A stretch of DNA of 64,000 nt. Origin: Lichenostomus cassidix. Lineage: Eukaryota; Chordata; Aves; Passeriformes; Meliphagidae. Position 1 is the first letter of the stretch, and every line of letters starts with the position of its first letter. The stretch lies in contig CM039183.1 of NCBI GenBank assembly GCA_008360975.2, forward strand, positions 12,303,762 to 12,367,761, given 5' to 3'. The notes beneath the pieces were generated by a model. The model was not told the origin of the DNA and made no database searches. It saw only the letters and a list, made by a program, of their open reading frames with translations. The translations under genes were made by a program, and so were the position numbers. Positions 49,746-62,625 of this stretch are shown here, piece after piece.

Positions 49746-52700
49746 AATTCAGAATATTAGATATCCACTCCGGTTATGTTACATGCTGTCAATTTTTCAC
49801 CTGTTAAAATTCTTGGAGCAGATGCAATAAAACTTCTTCAGGCTTGATAAGAAAAGTTACAGATAGTTTGAATTCTCTGCAGAAGTCAGGGAGTTTGGCT
49901 GGAGTTTGGGAAAGCTGCTCTGAGGTTCTATTTCAGAAAGGACTTTTCTGTGCTAAGCTCCATATTTCACTGCTGTCAGTTCTGCTTGACTTTGGTGTCA
50001 TGCATTTAAATATAGAGAAATAATATATTTTTGTGGTAAATTATGAGTAAATAGTAAAGGCTAGACCAAATGACAACAGCAAAAACACAGCTCAGCATGA
50101 GTGTTTGACCTTGAAAAAAGCCCCACAATAGTTTACTTACATGTTTGGTTTTGTGTTTGTGATGAAAGAGAAAATGTAAGGAGTATATAGGAAATTGAGG
50201 ATCGGATTGACATTAGTTGTGCAAAATTGCAGGAATACATCTTATAATGACCATGTTCCTTCATATGGAAGTAACCTTTAGGCTGGAAACTTTTGTAGTC
50301 TTTCTTGGCTTTTCTAAATGTGCTCATCTGTCAGTGTAAGTGAAAGCCTAATGCCAACAGGGGAACATCATAAGAGACTTCATATGTGCCCACTGGAGCT
50401 TTTTCTTTCATTTTCTAACTTGCAGATTAACTGATTGATTGGAAATAATTGTCATTTACCTTGATCCTGCTTGTGAAGGATGCTTCTAAGTATTTTCTTT
50501 TCTAAGTTTTTTAATCCTATGATTTTTTTGAATAGGCACCTTCTCTCTAATCAAATTCTTTTGACAAGCTATGGATGATTCTGATATTAATTTACTTTTT
50601 ATCTATAAAATATATTTAATAAATACTTAGTTTTAAGGCTGTATTAGCAAATAAGCTAGACATCCACATGTATCTATATTCCCAATTTCTGATGATTAAA
50701 TCAAGGAAAGAGGAGTTTATAAGAATTTTCTGCAGTGAAGTTGTTTATTAAATATTTTCTGGCTGAGTGCCTTATATACAGTATACCATTCTGAACTGGC
50801 ACTCTTTTAACCAACTAGAAATGTATCTTTGGGGTAGGGTTGGTTTCTAGAAAGCAAAAACTCTATGGGTGTGTTTTGGTTTTCTGTTTCAAACTATGTG
50901 ATGCAAAGTATGTGGTTGTTTTGTTCAAGAAATAAATCAGGTACTCTGAAAGCATCATAACCACATCACCTTTAAGATGCTTTAAATACTTCATCTGAGT
51001 GAATTGAATTGAATCTTGGTTTCCAGCACAGTGACAACCTTTTTTTTTTCCTTTTCCTTTTCTTTCTTTATTTTGGTTCTCCTTGTTTCCATTTCCCCTC
51101 TACCCTTCCTGGACAGTATGGAAATTTTATTTTGTTTTCTTCCCCTAAACCAGGAGTACAGCACATCCTTGTTTTGTCAAGGAGAAGCACAAGGTGTTAA
51201 CATGGGAGTGAGGCTGAAGTTTCACCCATGGGATTCCCCCGGTGGGCAGTGTGGCAGCAAAATTTTAGCTTGGAAATTCTCTAGAAGATAATCTGGCAGT
51301 ATACACTGCAACAGTTATTAATTTTATTTTGATGTAAGTATTGCAGATCGTGACTTTAGCTCTTCATTGGTCAAGCTGCTACAAATGAGTTTGTCCAAGA
51401 GATTCTGAATACAAGTGTGCAAACCTTGGTTTAGGCATGATTTTTCTAACACAGCTGTGAGTGAAAATCCTTCTTTACTGCAGTAGGTAGAACACTGAAG
51501 TTAAAAGCATTTTTCTGATGCAATATTGTGACAGAGCATGTGATGAACTGGGTGGTGTGTGGTGCAAACAAGTGGGGAAAGTGTTGTGCTACACTGATAC
51601 TCAAAATATATTTTTAGTCTCGATTGAACATCTCCTCTTCCTCAGTGGTATGAAATGACATAATTTATCATCTCAAGCTCTTCTGCGCAGACCTGGGGAA
51701 CAGATAATGGAAGTTAAGAACCCCTTGGAAGCTAAGGTTTCAGATAAAGCCCTGTGATCTCAGCAGCCAGCACATAATGAAAAATACTAAATATTGGGGA
51801 AGCTTCCAGGCAGCAATTCTGTAGGGCAATGTTTGGCCATTTGGGATGTTCCTTCCCCAGGACCTTACTGTCTGTATGTGGTGCTTCTCATGATGGAGAA
51901 AAGATTGAAGAAAGACAAAATGTCAAGGTTTGTTATGTGTAGTATTCAGCTTGCTGTTTCCAGTATTTTTTTAATAAATAATGTTCTTGTTCAAGGTCAG
52001 CATAAATCCTCAATGTACTTAATTGATTCTGAATTGAAACACTAAATTCAGGACATGTGTGGATGGAAAAAACGGATTGCTGATATTTATTGCTGATATA
52101 TATCAAGCAAGGTTGGGTTTCTGTCATCCTTAAAATTTTTACTATTGTTTTGTAAAGCTACTTCAAGGAAGATATTTCTGTGACAGATTCATGATGAGCA
52201 CGCCTCAGATAGGTTGATTTACTGATTGGACACGAACTAGGAAAGGATTGTCCTGTTGGTTACTCGATCATGGCAGGGAAAACAAGAGACAGATTTGCGA
52301 TTTCAGAGTACAGCAGAACCTTTTTTTGTAATAAAATTACTCTGTGGAGAACTGGGGAATCATTGACCTAAGAAAAAATAAGCAATCTTTTCAAAAAAGG
52401 TTATGGGCTGTGGTGAATTGGAAGTGTGGGTTATAGCAGGGGCTTCAATCTATTCTGAATTTAACATGATTTTATTGTGAACAAGTGGCAAATGACATGA
52501 ATAGATCAGCCTGGCCACTTCATGTTTTGAATGGGAAGTGCTGGTGCCTTCAGTGTCATTGCCATGTTGGTGAGGATGGCTGAGAACTTCAGTCCTCATT
52601 CTTTTTGTGCTCCCTGGAGACACCTCCATTCACTGGGCTGGGGTAGAAATTAAATGGTACCAATTTTTTATTTAAAAACAGGGGGTGGTTTCAGTTTTAG

Positions 52701-55700
52701 ACAGCCTTGTTACTTGATCTCATTTGCAATCTACCAGTGGCAGAGAGCATTGTTCTCTTCTTTTTGAAAAGACATTTTGCTAAAAAGAGCTTTTGACTTA
52801 CTGGTGTGGTGGACTTTGCCAAGCAACAAGAGCCTGAACCAGACAAAACAAACTCCTGCATCCCAGTTCTACCCTGTGAGTGATCACCTCAGCAGGGAGT
52901 TTTTCACGTGGCTGAAAGCACTGTCCCTCTGTCTCAACTCACACTGGCATGGAGATCTTGCACCTTAAAAGCCTTTAAAAGCACCAAGAAAATGGTGTTG
53001 AAAAAAGAAAATTATATTGGCGTTTTGGGCTGTGGAACTTTTTATTTTTTTTTACTGATTTCTTTCTGACCCTCCTGTAATTGGAGCAGGCAGGGAATAG
53101 GTGTCTGTGATCTTTTGTCTGGTCAATACCACTGATGCTGACTACAAGGATGGTGAAACATTTAGAGCTTGCTCTGATTTCCCTTTTCTCTTTGTTGTCC
53201 TTTGTATGCCTGGGGACAAAATGCTAAACCCTCACCCAGTTTTCTAAAAGCATCTGATCATTTGTGCAGGACTGGTTACTCTTAGAATGCAGCTTTTATT
53301 AGGTGAAAAACATGTTAAAACATTTTAGTATGGGAAGCAAGTGACTTCATGGTGAGAACTGGGCGTCTCCTAAAGTGCCTTGGGTTTGTCTTTGAAAACA
53401 CCCTTGAGGGAAGAGAAAAATATATCTATTAAAGAAAAAGGGGGGGAAGGAAAAAACCACAAGATGAATGAGTGTATGGTGCTGGTGAGCACAGCTGCTC
53501 TTTCTCTCTATGTGTGTCCATAACTTAGGGTAGAAAGTGGGTCTGGACTGTGGGAAATTATGATTAAATGAAGTGCCCTTCTTGTTATTTCAAATGCAAG
53601 AAGATTTCATTACTCTATTGATTTACAGTGATTAATGTTTTCTTTCTCTCTCTTTCCTTTCTTATTTTTCTTTTAGGCTGTATTGTCAGAAGAGTGGCCA
53701 TTCACAGCTGCTTATTGATTCTAACCAGGGCTGAAAGATGATAGAGTGCTGTGGCTTTTTGGGCCCCACTGTTTCTCCTTGTGCTCTGGTGGAAAAACAA
53801 TTAAAAGTATTCCCAATAAGAACATCTCTGGATGTTCTTTTGGTCTCTGAATATATAAGGATGGAGGTGGAAACACCAATGACAGCCTGACAGCCAGCCT
53901 AAGATGAATGCTCATCATTTTATGAGGTAACAATCAGCTATAAACATGCAATCTGCTTCTGTAGGACAAGACACAAGTATTGCTTTAATCTGCAAAACTA
54001 CAGACATGTAGTAATAAAGAATTATTAACAAAGAAAAGATTTAAGGATTTGGCCACACTGTAGTTTGTTTATGGTAACCAAACTCCTAGAAACATGTTTG
54101 ATTAGGTGATCAATGAGAAGCTGTTACTGGGTTTTATATTGTCCTGTCTCTGGGATAATAACGTTGGGGATGTAATTGGCTCTTTAGTTTGCTTGATACT
54201 ATACATATTTGAATCCATAAATAGGATTTAGCTTTGCTAAATATAGGTTGGGATTATGGAGCAGTGCTAAGACTGTTTTAATGTTTTGCTTCAGTGTTTT
54301 AGTGAGCAAGAACAGTTTGATTTCACGCAAGTGTTTCTTCTCCCACAGGTGAAAAATGTGGACAAGTGAAAACATAGCTAATAGGCTGATGAAGGAACTA
54401 AAGAGGATGCTGGAGGAAATGGTGGAATTTTAGTCATTGTCAAAATAGTAGGTTTATTGTCATTCTGAATTGCTGTTGTAATTCAGTTGCCCAGGCCTAC
54501 ACTGCTCCTGCTTACAGCTGACACCACTCTTGCACCATAGGCACCTGAGTGTTCTATCTGCTTCCACCTCTGCTTCCAAAGCCTACTCTTCTCCCCTAAA
54601 GGATGCTCTTGTCACTGTATACCTGTGGATTTTGGGGTGTTAAGCACTACTTACTTACTGCTGAGATACATTGTGAAGTGACAAGGGGAAGCTCTCCTGG
54701 CTGGCGGCCGTGTTTTTGGGAGATATTTGGGAGTGACGATTTATGGCAGATCCCAGGCAGTGCATTTCAGCTTGGCTCATGCGAGCTCTGTGAACTTTTT
54801 GCAGGGAAGAAGTCAGAAGAATAAGAAGGTTTCCTTCTTAATTCTTTTTTCTAACCCAAAAGTAAACAGCAGCCAGAACTCGGATAATTAAGAAATAATG
54901 TGTTTATGTGCTTTGTGCTACAGCTTCACAGTAACTTGAATGATCTTTCCATGTAGGAGCCAGACAGTGATGGTTGCTGCTTTTCCAGTGAAATCTAGAG
55001 TTCTGGAAAAGCTCTTCAATTACCCCTAACCTGTGTACAGAAAATGTTGTTGGTCCTCTCCCTCTGCTGACAGTCTGTTAGGCATTGGATGTTAATTTAA
55101 AAGCCTCTGTGTGGTCACTGCTGCGTGAAGGGAGTGAGCAGAAGCTCTGCAGGTCTGTTGTTCTGCTGGAGTCTCCATGCACAGGAAAACCTTCCTTAGG
55201 GATTCTCTTGTAGCTGCAATGGAAGGAACACAAACAAAGAGCTACAAGGAGATGGCCATGCAGGGGTAGAGGTGTGTGGGATCTCTAAATGGTGAAGGCC
55301 ATGTGCAATGTAGGCAATCCTGGCATTTGGGCTTCTCTGTTTTACAGAAAGGAAAGCCCTGTTATTCCAGTTGGATGAAGAAAATATAGTTGCTATCTTC
55401 CTTCTGTGTGATTTTTGTGCTTGTGGGTTTTTTTCTCCTCACCCCCAATTAGATTTGTTTGCCCTGTCACTGATATTCTTACTCTGGCAGAGAAGGGTTT
55501 GGGGATCAGGGTTACCTGAGCACAGGTGCTGACAGTTTTGCTGCAATAAAACTCTGCTAGTGCCCTGGCCATAAATCACAGGCCCTAATTTGGAGACTTA
55601 AATTACAGGTATGTCTTCTGAATTACCCTGTGCAATTAAAGTGCAATAAAAATACCTGCCATGGATTTTAATAAGCAGCCTAGTCATAGTAATGCCATAG

Positions 55701-58160
55701 TCTGCTTGCTGCTGTTGGGGTGTTAAATTTTTTACTGCTATTAAATATAGTGAGCAGGAAGGCTGCTGCCAGTTGTTAGGAGAAACACCAGCATTGCCAC
55801 CAGCACAGCTGTTTAGCTGGAAGTGTAGTGTTGTCTCCCCTGAGGGAAGGAGGCATTTATGAGAAGGAAAGGTGTGCTGGAGACAGCAGTAGAATTCCTC
55901 TGGCTGCCAGGGCTGGCACATCCTGGAACAGTCACAGCAGCAAAAGAGCTCAGTGCTAAATAAAATTTCAGTAAACCAAAGAGAAATTCTGTCTTGAAAA
56001 TAGCATGAAGATGATGTCCTGCCTTTAAGTCACACTGCTGACCACCCCATGGGTGAGGGAAGATGTGAGTGAAGCAGGACATAACAGACTTCTGCATTTT
56101 ATTAAGGGGAAAAGATTCCAGGGTTTCCAGGGACAGAGCATTGAAGTCAACAATCAAGAACTCATTCACAGCTAGAAAGATTTGATGGCAAATCCAAAGT
56201 CTGGTACTGGCAGGAGGAGAGGCTGCTTGTGAAAACTGGTGCTAAAGATGCTGGTTTTCAATACATCCTTTTAGGACAGATTTAACTAACTGCTTCTGAA
56301 GTTTGCTGTTTTCTGTGGAATTACTGACTCCATCCAAGAGACATCTGTATTTCATTGCCTTTAAGTGGATGGCCCAAATTAGTGGCTTGCTTCATAAAGG
56401 ACTGTCTCCTCAAAAAGCAGTCAGCAGCATCCCTGAAGTACAGAAAGCTGCACCATGTTTGTAATGACGTGGTTTTGATCCTTTTGAAATCTAATTCAAT
56501 CCAATTGTTGTTTCCTCTCAGATTTTGTGTCTTGAATAGAAGTGATCTCTTTGCTGTCTGAATAAATCTTTCAAATTTCAGCACACTGGGGAGGTCTTCA
56601 CATTATCTGCCTTATACATCTGACAAAGATTCTTTGAATTGTCCCATTTACTTCTCACCATTCCTTACAGAAAGAATTCAGTCTCCTAAATTGTAAGGAG
56701 GTAAACAAAGTAAACAAAGACAGTCTAATGCCGGAGTTGGTGAAATACCTATTCAGAATTTCAAATGGCTGCAGCTTCAGTACTCAATAGAAAAATAGCC
56801 ATATTATTAAGGAAGGAAACAAATATTCTTTTACCATTAGAAACTGTCAGTCTTAAAAATTAGTGTCATACTGTGGGAAAAACACTAAACTACTCTTGTC
56901 AATGTCTCCTAATTCCTTACAGTTCAGAGAAAAATTGTAAAAATAACACTTGAGTCAATATGCTGCTGATATATTTGCATGTTATGGTGCAGATCATGTG
57001 TAATGTCTTATCAAAAATTGTTTAGTTATTTGTCTTGAGTGAGTTTTATAAAAGATACACATTGATAATGTGTCCTAATATTGAAATATTTTTTCTTTTT
57101 TGTTAAATCTATGTGCCATAGGTCATGCTATTGAGGCATTAAGTTTCTACCTTCTGGCTGATTTAATTTATTACTAACTTTTATCTGAAGGATATAAATG
57201 AGGCTGGAATTGCATTAAGCCTTCATCTGAACTGCACATTTATTTGATATCAGATAAAGAAGAAGCAAAGCATTTTCCCATGACACTTCCTTATTGTTTT
57301 GTCCAGTGGAGATGCATGATTTTTTTTGTACACACACATGCTCCTGCTGTTCTACAAGATTAAACAAAAAAATTACAAATTTTAATTAAAGGAAAGGGTT
57401 GTCAGGGCAGAGCATATGAAAAGAGTATTTGATTTTCTGCATGTGTTACCTGTAGTACAGTGATACTGCAAATATCTTATTGTGATCAGTGCTATATCTG
57501 GCTTGACTTTAATCTCTCATGCCCTGTAATTTCTGGCAGTTTTCTGCCATGATAATGTAGAATTTTAATTATAAAGTATGGAGCCAGAAGGATTTGGAGG
57601 TAACTAATATATGCTCCAGCTTTTCAAAGGACTAGCTTTCCCTGCAGATGAAATCAAGTGAATATTTCAATATTGTGCATGAGTCTGATGATCGTTGTTT
57701 TTCTTCAAAGGATCAGATTGTTGGAATTTACCCTCAGCGACACTTCGTACAACATGGACAATGCAAGATGGGCAGCAGAGATGCTTGGCTGGCCTGAGGC
57801 AGGCAGAAGGTCAGTTCTTGCTGGGTCTGACTGAGGAACATTAAACTGTTGTCTGACAAAATCTTCACTAAAATGAATATTTTGATATTTCGACTCCTCG
57901 ATGGAAGATTTTTTCCCACCAACATTACTTTGTCCTATTTCATATATTACATTTTTCCCAGGGTAGAGGGAAACGAGGGAAAGATTTCTCAATCAGCAGA
58001 ATAATAATTTCCCAGAGCAGCAGCAAAATCAAGCAAAGTGTGACTGTTGTGTAAACCTTAGGGAGTAAACAATGTAGGGATAAGTTTGTTGAACAAGCAT
58101 CAGTGTTTGCTTCTCCCCCATGATGCCACAGCACTGCTGCCTTTTGGATTGTTACAAAAT
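49746..58160. other. Gene-free unique DNA
   Basis: About 8.4 kb with no recognised gene or transposon. A splice-acceptor-like pyrimidine tract ends in TTTTAG at about 53637-53676, but every frame downstream closes within about 21 codons. Frames of up to 118 codons resemble nothing known. Confidence 0.55.
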
Positions 58161-58449
58161 GGTCCTTTCTCACAAGTAACAAGCAACAGGATGGGAAGAA
58201 AGGGCCTCAAGTTGCACCAGGGGAGGTTTAGATTGGATATTAGGGAAGACTTCTTCACTGGAGGGACTGTCAAGAATTTGAACAGATTGTGGGGGGGGAA
58301 GTAGTTTGGGTCATCATCTCTGAAGTTAATTAAAAGATGTGCAGTTGAGGCTATCAGGTTTAGTGGTGGACTTGGCAGCACTGGATTAATGGTTGGACTT
58401 GGTCTTTGAAGTCTTTTTCTACCTAAATGATTCTATGCTCCTATGATTT
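58161..58449 (+). mobile_element. CR1 LINE 3' end
   Basis: A 5'-truncated CR1 in plus orientation. It follows the consensus 3' end in order: 'cttctcncaagtaacaagcgacaggat', 'ggcctcaagttgcaccaggggaggtttagattggatattagg', 'ttcttcactg', 'gtcaag.atttgaacag', 'gtttagtggtggacttggcag', 'ggttggacttg' and 'cctaaatgattctatg'. The best-preserved part (58203-58256) is nearly consensus. The G run (about 58291-58298) replaces the usual 'gcccagggaag'. Non-coding 3' tail only; not mobile. Confidence 0.92.
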
Positions 58450-58465
58450 AAAAAAAAAAAAAAAA
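58450..58465 (+). repeat. Poly-A tract at the CR1 end
   Basis: Sixteen A bases follow directly after the CR1 tail word CTATGATTT. CR1 elements normally end in a short tandem repeat of 8-mer type and lack poly-A, so this tract is unexpected. Confidence 0.9.
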
Positions 58466-59162
58466 GGAAGCAAACAACTTTCATTTTCTGAGTAGAAAAT
58501 TATGGCTGGTTTGGAATAAAATTGTGGAGGAGGGGGCACCTTGATGTCCTGCCTTTCAAGATCAGCCTTTTTGTAGACCAGGCAGTTTATTCTTGCCATT
58601 GTGAGTGAGATTTGCATAAATGATGTAACTTTAACGTTAAATCCAGCTTCTTAGCAAAGTGCTTAGGGTATAAATAATGAATGAACTTCAGATGCTGTGG
58701 TTTGACTCCTGACAGGCCAGAAGGACTGGAAGGGGGGAACCAGCTTTTGAATTTGCAGGATTTGTAGCTCCCTGTGTGCACTCATGTTGCATAGGCACGG
58801 TGGCTGCAAAATATGTCTTAAGTTATTTTTTAAGAACTTGCCCAACGTATAGGATGTGTTCGCTTATAGTGCATTTTTTCTAACATAAATGGATTTGAAA
58901 TTATCATAGATATTGGAGCTGGGTTTGGAGCTCAGCTTGGCGTTGGGTGGGATATTCCCATGGCACTGTGCTACCAAGAGCTGTCTCAGCCTCTCAAATG
59001 TCATTTATCCAGTTTGTGTTGCTGCTGACTCCAGCTCAGTCTGACTGCACCCACCTCTGCTTGGTGACACCTTCCTGTAAGGGAGTAGCTCTAAAAATTC
59101 ACTGAGCCACATGCTCAGCAATTAACAGTTTTGAGCCAGAAACATTTCATTGAAAAGGTCTT
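58466..59162. other. Gene-free unique DNA
   Basis: No gene or repeat family recognised in this stretch. Confidence 0.55.
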
Positions 59163-59226
59163 AAGCTTCTCAAGTGTTCTCTAATCCAAGCTTCCCAAGT
59201 GTTCTCTAATCCAAGCTTCCCAACTT
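59163..59226. repeat. 25-bp tandem duplication, about 2.5 copies
   Basis: Units start with AAGCTT (a HindIII site) at 59163, 59188 and 59213. The first two units differ at one base (TTCTCAAG versus TTCCCAAG), and the third breaks off after CCCAA. A young local duplication. Confidence 0.9.
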
Positions 59227-59620
59227 GATTTCCCAGTGGATTTGTCCTCAAGAAAAGCCAATGCCAAACAGCAAAAGAATTTTGATCTGAAACTTTGTAG
59301 CTTGGAAGCTCCTTTCACATCTGTTTAAACATCAGCAAAGGGAGCTCCCAATATGAAAGAAAAACTGCTTTTATAGTTTGCCAGAGGTAATCTTGGCATC
59401 TGAAACTGATGTGGCTTTAGAGTTGGCTTGGATGGAATTCATTCCTGATTCTGGTTAAAAAAAAATTACAAAAAGGATGTAACAAACATTTGCACTGCAA
59501 GAAGATGATAAAATGCAGAAGTTGAGGTCCATATCCTCCCTCTTTGCCAGCTGAAAGAGCTCTTCACCTTCCTTTGCATAGAAAGCCATTCATCCTCTTT
59601 TACTTCTTGGACAGTATGGG
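59227..59620. other. Gene-free unique DNA
   Basis: Nothing recognised. Confidence 0.5.
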
Positions 59621-59670
59621 TAAATATATATATATGTGTGTGTGTGTGTGGGTGCGTGCATGTATGTATA
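59621..59670. repeat. Compound (TA)n(TG)n microsatellite
   Basis: TATATATATA runs into about eight TG units, then GCGTGCATGTATGTATA. Alternating purine-pyrimidine throughout, so it has Z-DNA potential. Confidence 0.9.
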
Positions 59671-61966
59671 AAGTTAAATAATACATGAAAATTTTTTCAC
59701 TTCACAAGTTTGTTCTTTTTTTGGGTCACTGCTAAGCAGACAGAATTTGGTCATGGCACTGCTGATATGTTCTTTCCCTTTGTCTATTCTGACAGGTTAA
59801 CTCAGGCAAGCGATGCCATGTGAGCTCTAAAATGTTTACAGAGAATGGAGAAAAACCCACATTAGGGAGGGAAAGGTATCAATGCAGCCTATTGGCCTGT
59901 GGTTTATTTTGCCTTTTTATTGGTGACAGTGATACTGTGTCACTGCTGCAATAGGATTCTCTTCAGTACAAAACCTTTCTTTCACAGCATCTCTCAAACT
60001 GCCCTAAATTGTGGCAAAATAGGAAGTATTTCTTCCTTGCTGGTTACTGTGGCTCCTCTGCCTTCTGTGCTTTCATTAGGCTGCTTTGCAGTTATTTTAC
60101 CCCAGGGATACTAAAGCACCTCCTATTCCCACATGTGTTTGTATTGCAAGCTTGTGCCAATGATTCTCTGTGCTTGACCAGGGACAAAGCTGTAAAACCT
60201 GTCTCTGTGTCAGGCACTGAGCTAATTTTCCACAGGAAGAGGTACATCTGGGAATCATGGCACCAAACCACACTGAATTCCACCCAGTCTAGCACCAGTC
60301 TGGGGGGTGTTTTGAGGAAAGGGTTTGGTTTGAGTTGGGTTGGTTTGCTTTTTGCAAGGCAGTGGAGGTATTTTGAAGTGCTACTCTCCTCTGGGAAGGT
60401 GAAAAGGGGTTCCTGAGTTTGCCAAAGTGAAAAGAAGGAAAAACTACATAGCTGATGATGCTTTCAGGACAGTTTCATACCTGGTACCTGTGATCGCAGC
60501 TTCCTGTCCAGCGTTTAAAAGCAACTTTTGCATTAACTGCTTCTGCCTTCTGTTCTATTTTTGCTTTCTCACAATATAATTAAGCTGGCTGGTGTGCAAC
60601 TCCCATTTCTCTTCTTTTATGAGATAGAAGCTGATTTTCATTTGCTGGTAGCTTACGTCTCATTGTACTAAACTTTCTAACAATTCTGAGATTTATGCAA
60701 GATTTTTTTTCAAGGAGTCAGGTGAAGTTTATGAAGTCTGGCTGCTACAACAAAATGTCACTAGTAATTTCAAGTAACTTCCTCTGACTACTTTCTATTG
60801 GGATATTTTATGCTTTTCCTGGTGGTATTAATTCCACCAGCAACTCACAGTTGTGTCAATGACAACAGACATAATTGGCATTTTACATTCTGTGGACTTC
60901 CAAACGTAATTTGCTGAAGCTTTTGCTCTCCTTTGTGCAGCAACTTTACTTCATCCTGCACTTGATTTGCTCTTCCTCCTCTGGCTCACCTCTGTGCAGG
61001 TGAGACTTGTTTGTTGGGAGCTGCATCTCATTTCCCAGCCCAGCTTTTCTCACTAACAAGCATTGTTTCTGTTCTCCCTGCGTGCTTTCTTCCCTGGAAA
61101 TTTGAGGAAAGAAGGTCTGATTGGGGTGGCAAAGCGAGCTGTGTGTGACCCAGCTTCCAGAATGCTGATGGGAGCAGGGTTTGATGTCTGGGGCTGGATT
61201 TTTGCATTGTGTCTCTGTGGGTTGGAAACTTTTACGTGCAGCCTCTAGCAGAAGAAAGGTGGTTTCAAAGCTGTTGGATAATTAGGATGGAAATTCTGGA
61301 TTATATTCTCAAGGCAGTGGATATTTCATATGCTGAATATATTGATTACAGCTTGGGGCAATATGATTTAATCCTGATTAAAGATTTTGGAAAATGCAAA
61401 TACATGAATCCTTACTCTCCTTTGCCTCTCACTTTCTATATTGTTAAATGGTTTAAACAACTATTATCAGTCCTTTGATTTCAAGGCAAAGTAATTCTTT
61501 CTTTTGGATTAAAAATGCATGGAAATGAGGGTTTCTTGCATCTGTACTTTTTTTTCTTCACAACCGTTTAAGTTTCTAAACCAGAGCACAGCAACTGGGT
61601 TTATTGCTGTGTGCCTCGTTGTAGACTTATTTAAGTTTCTAACATAGGGATCTAATTTTGTATTTGATGGCAGAGAGAGAGGATATAAAAAAAGGTGTTA
61701 CACTTTTTCACTGCTCTGTTATTGGAAGATGGTGAAATAAAAATCAAACCACCCCAAGTGCAAGGGTGATGTGCAATATTCCCTTTGGCCTCAAATATTT
61801 TATACAGGGATTTTCTTGGATGTTGTTGAAAGTGATGCATAGTAATTAAAATGTAATGATTTTTCTCTTCCAAGTAAGCATATACATCCTATCAAAAAGC
61901 AACTGGATGATCATAGGTAAATTAATTTTCTGCATTCAGATGTGTTATCTTCTCCCTGATTCATAC
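59671..61966. other. Gene-free unique DNA
   Basis: No gene or transposon recognised. A 135-codon plus frame at 60009-60416 crosses a G/T-rich stretch (about 60320-60355) and has no family resemblance. Confidence 0.55.
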
Positions 61967-61980
61967 GTTGCTATAGCAAC
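61967..61980. promoter_or_regulatory. Perfect X-box palindrome, candidate RFX binding site
   Basis: GTTGCTATAGCAAC is a perfect 14-bp inverted repeat and matches every position of the RFX X-box consensus GTHNYYATRRNAAC. RFX factors bind such sites in promoters and enhancers of ciliary and MHC class II genes. No transcription start is visible here, so if functional it would be a distal element. The motif match is seen; function is inference. Confidence 0.5.
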
Positions 61981-62416
61981 AATCGACTTCACAAGGCCTG
62001 ACTTGGCTCCCAAAGAAATATGAAACACCCTGGTTTATATTTTTCTGGTGTAAGTCAAGGAGAAACTTCAGTAGCAGTAGCTACTGCTGATCTTTATACC
62101 ATGATTTTTCTTTTTTGACTTGCAGATAGAACAGTTTGTTTCCAAGTTCAATATATTCCCTTTCTTTTCTTTTTACAATTTTACAGCATTTTTATAAGGG
62201 TGACCAACTGAGATTGTTACAGAACACAAAACACAGATGTGATTTCTAAATGGTAATTCTAAAAAGGTCAATTAATAGTTTTAAAAGAATATTTTTTTTG
62301 TAATTTGAATATATGTATTCACTTTGTCAGTCTCAAAAACAGATACTAAATGTCAAAAATATCATGTCATCCATGAAATATATAGGCAAAAATAGTTTTA
62401 ATATGGATTAAAGGAA
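61981..62416. other. Unique DNA between X-box and CR1
   Basis: Contains a perfect 16-bp palindrome, AGCAGTAGCTACTGCT, at 62073-62088. Otherwise AT-rich with no recognised element. Confidence 0.5.
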
Positions 62417-62625
62417 GGGACACTTTCCACTAGACCAGGCTGGTCTTAAAACACTCCCAGGGATGGGGCAACCCCAACTCTGGAACTCCTGTTTCAGTGC
62501 CTCACTGCTCTCACATTAAAAACTTTTTTCCTAATATCCAATCTCTACCTACTCTTTTTCAGTTTAAAGTAATTCTCCCTTGTCCTACCACTGGATGTTC
62601 ATGTAAAAAGTCCCTCTCCCCCCAA
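62417..62625 (-). mobile_element. CR1 LINE fragment
   Basis: Reverse complement of the CR1 3' region. On the plus strand, GGGACACTTTCCACTAGACC is followed by CCAGGGATGGGGCAACCCC, then 'ctctgg', 'gtttcagtgcctcactgctctcac', 'aaaaacttttttcctaatatccaat', and 'agtttaaagtaattctcccttgtcctac'. These match, in order, the complement of CR1 words such as 'aggataagggggaat', 'ttggatatnaggaaaaattt', 'gaggcactggaac' and 'ctagtggaaggtgtccc'. The last stretch of the CR1 3' end is missing, as in the copy at 11113-11285. Not coding. Confidence 0.88.

Noticed and set aside
56139..56155. Second copy of the 'ttgacttcaatg' ancient repeat, minus strand
   Set aside because: Only the core word matches; the words that should follow are absent.
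60009..60416. 135-codon plus-strand frame
   Set aside because: Crosses a G/T-rich low-complexity stretch and overlaps other frames in two phases; no recognised domain.
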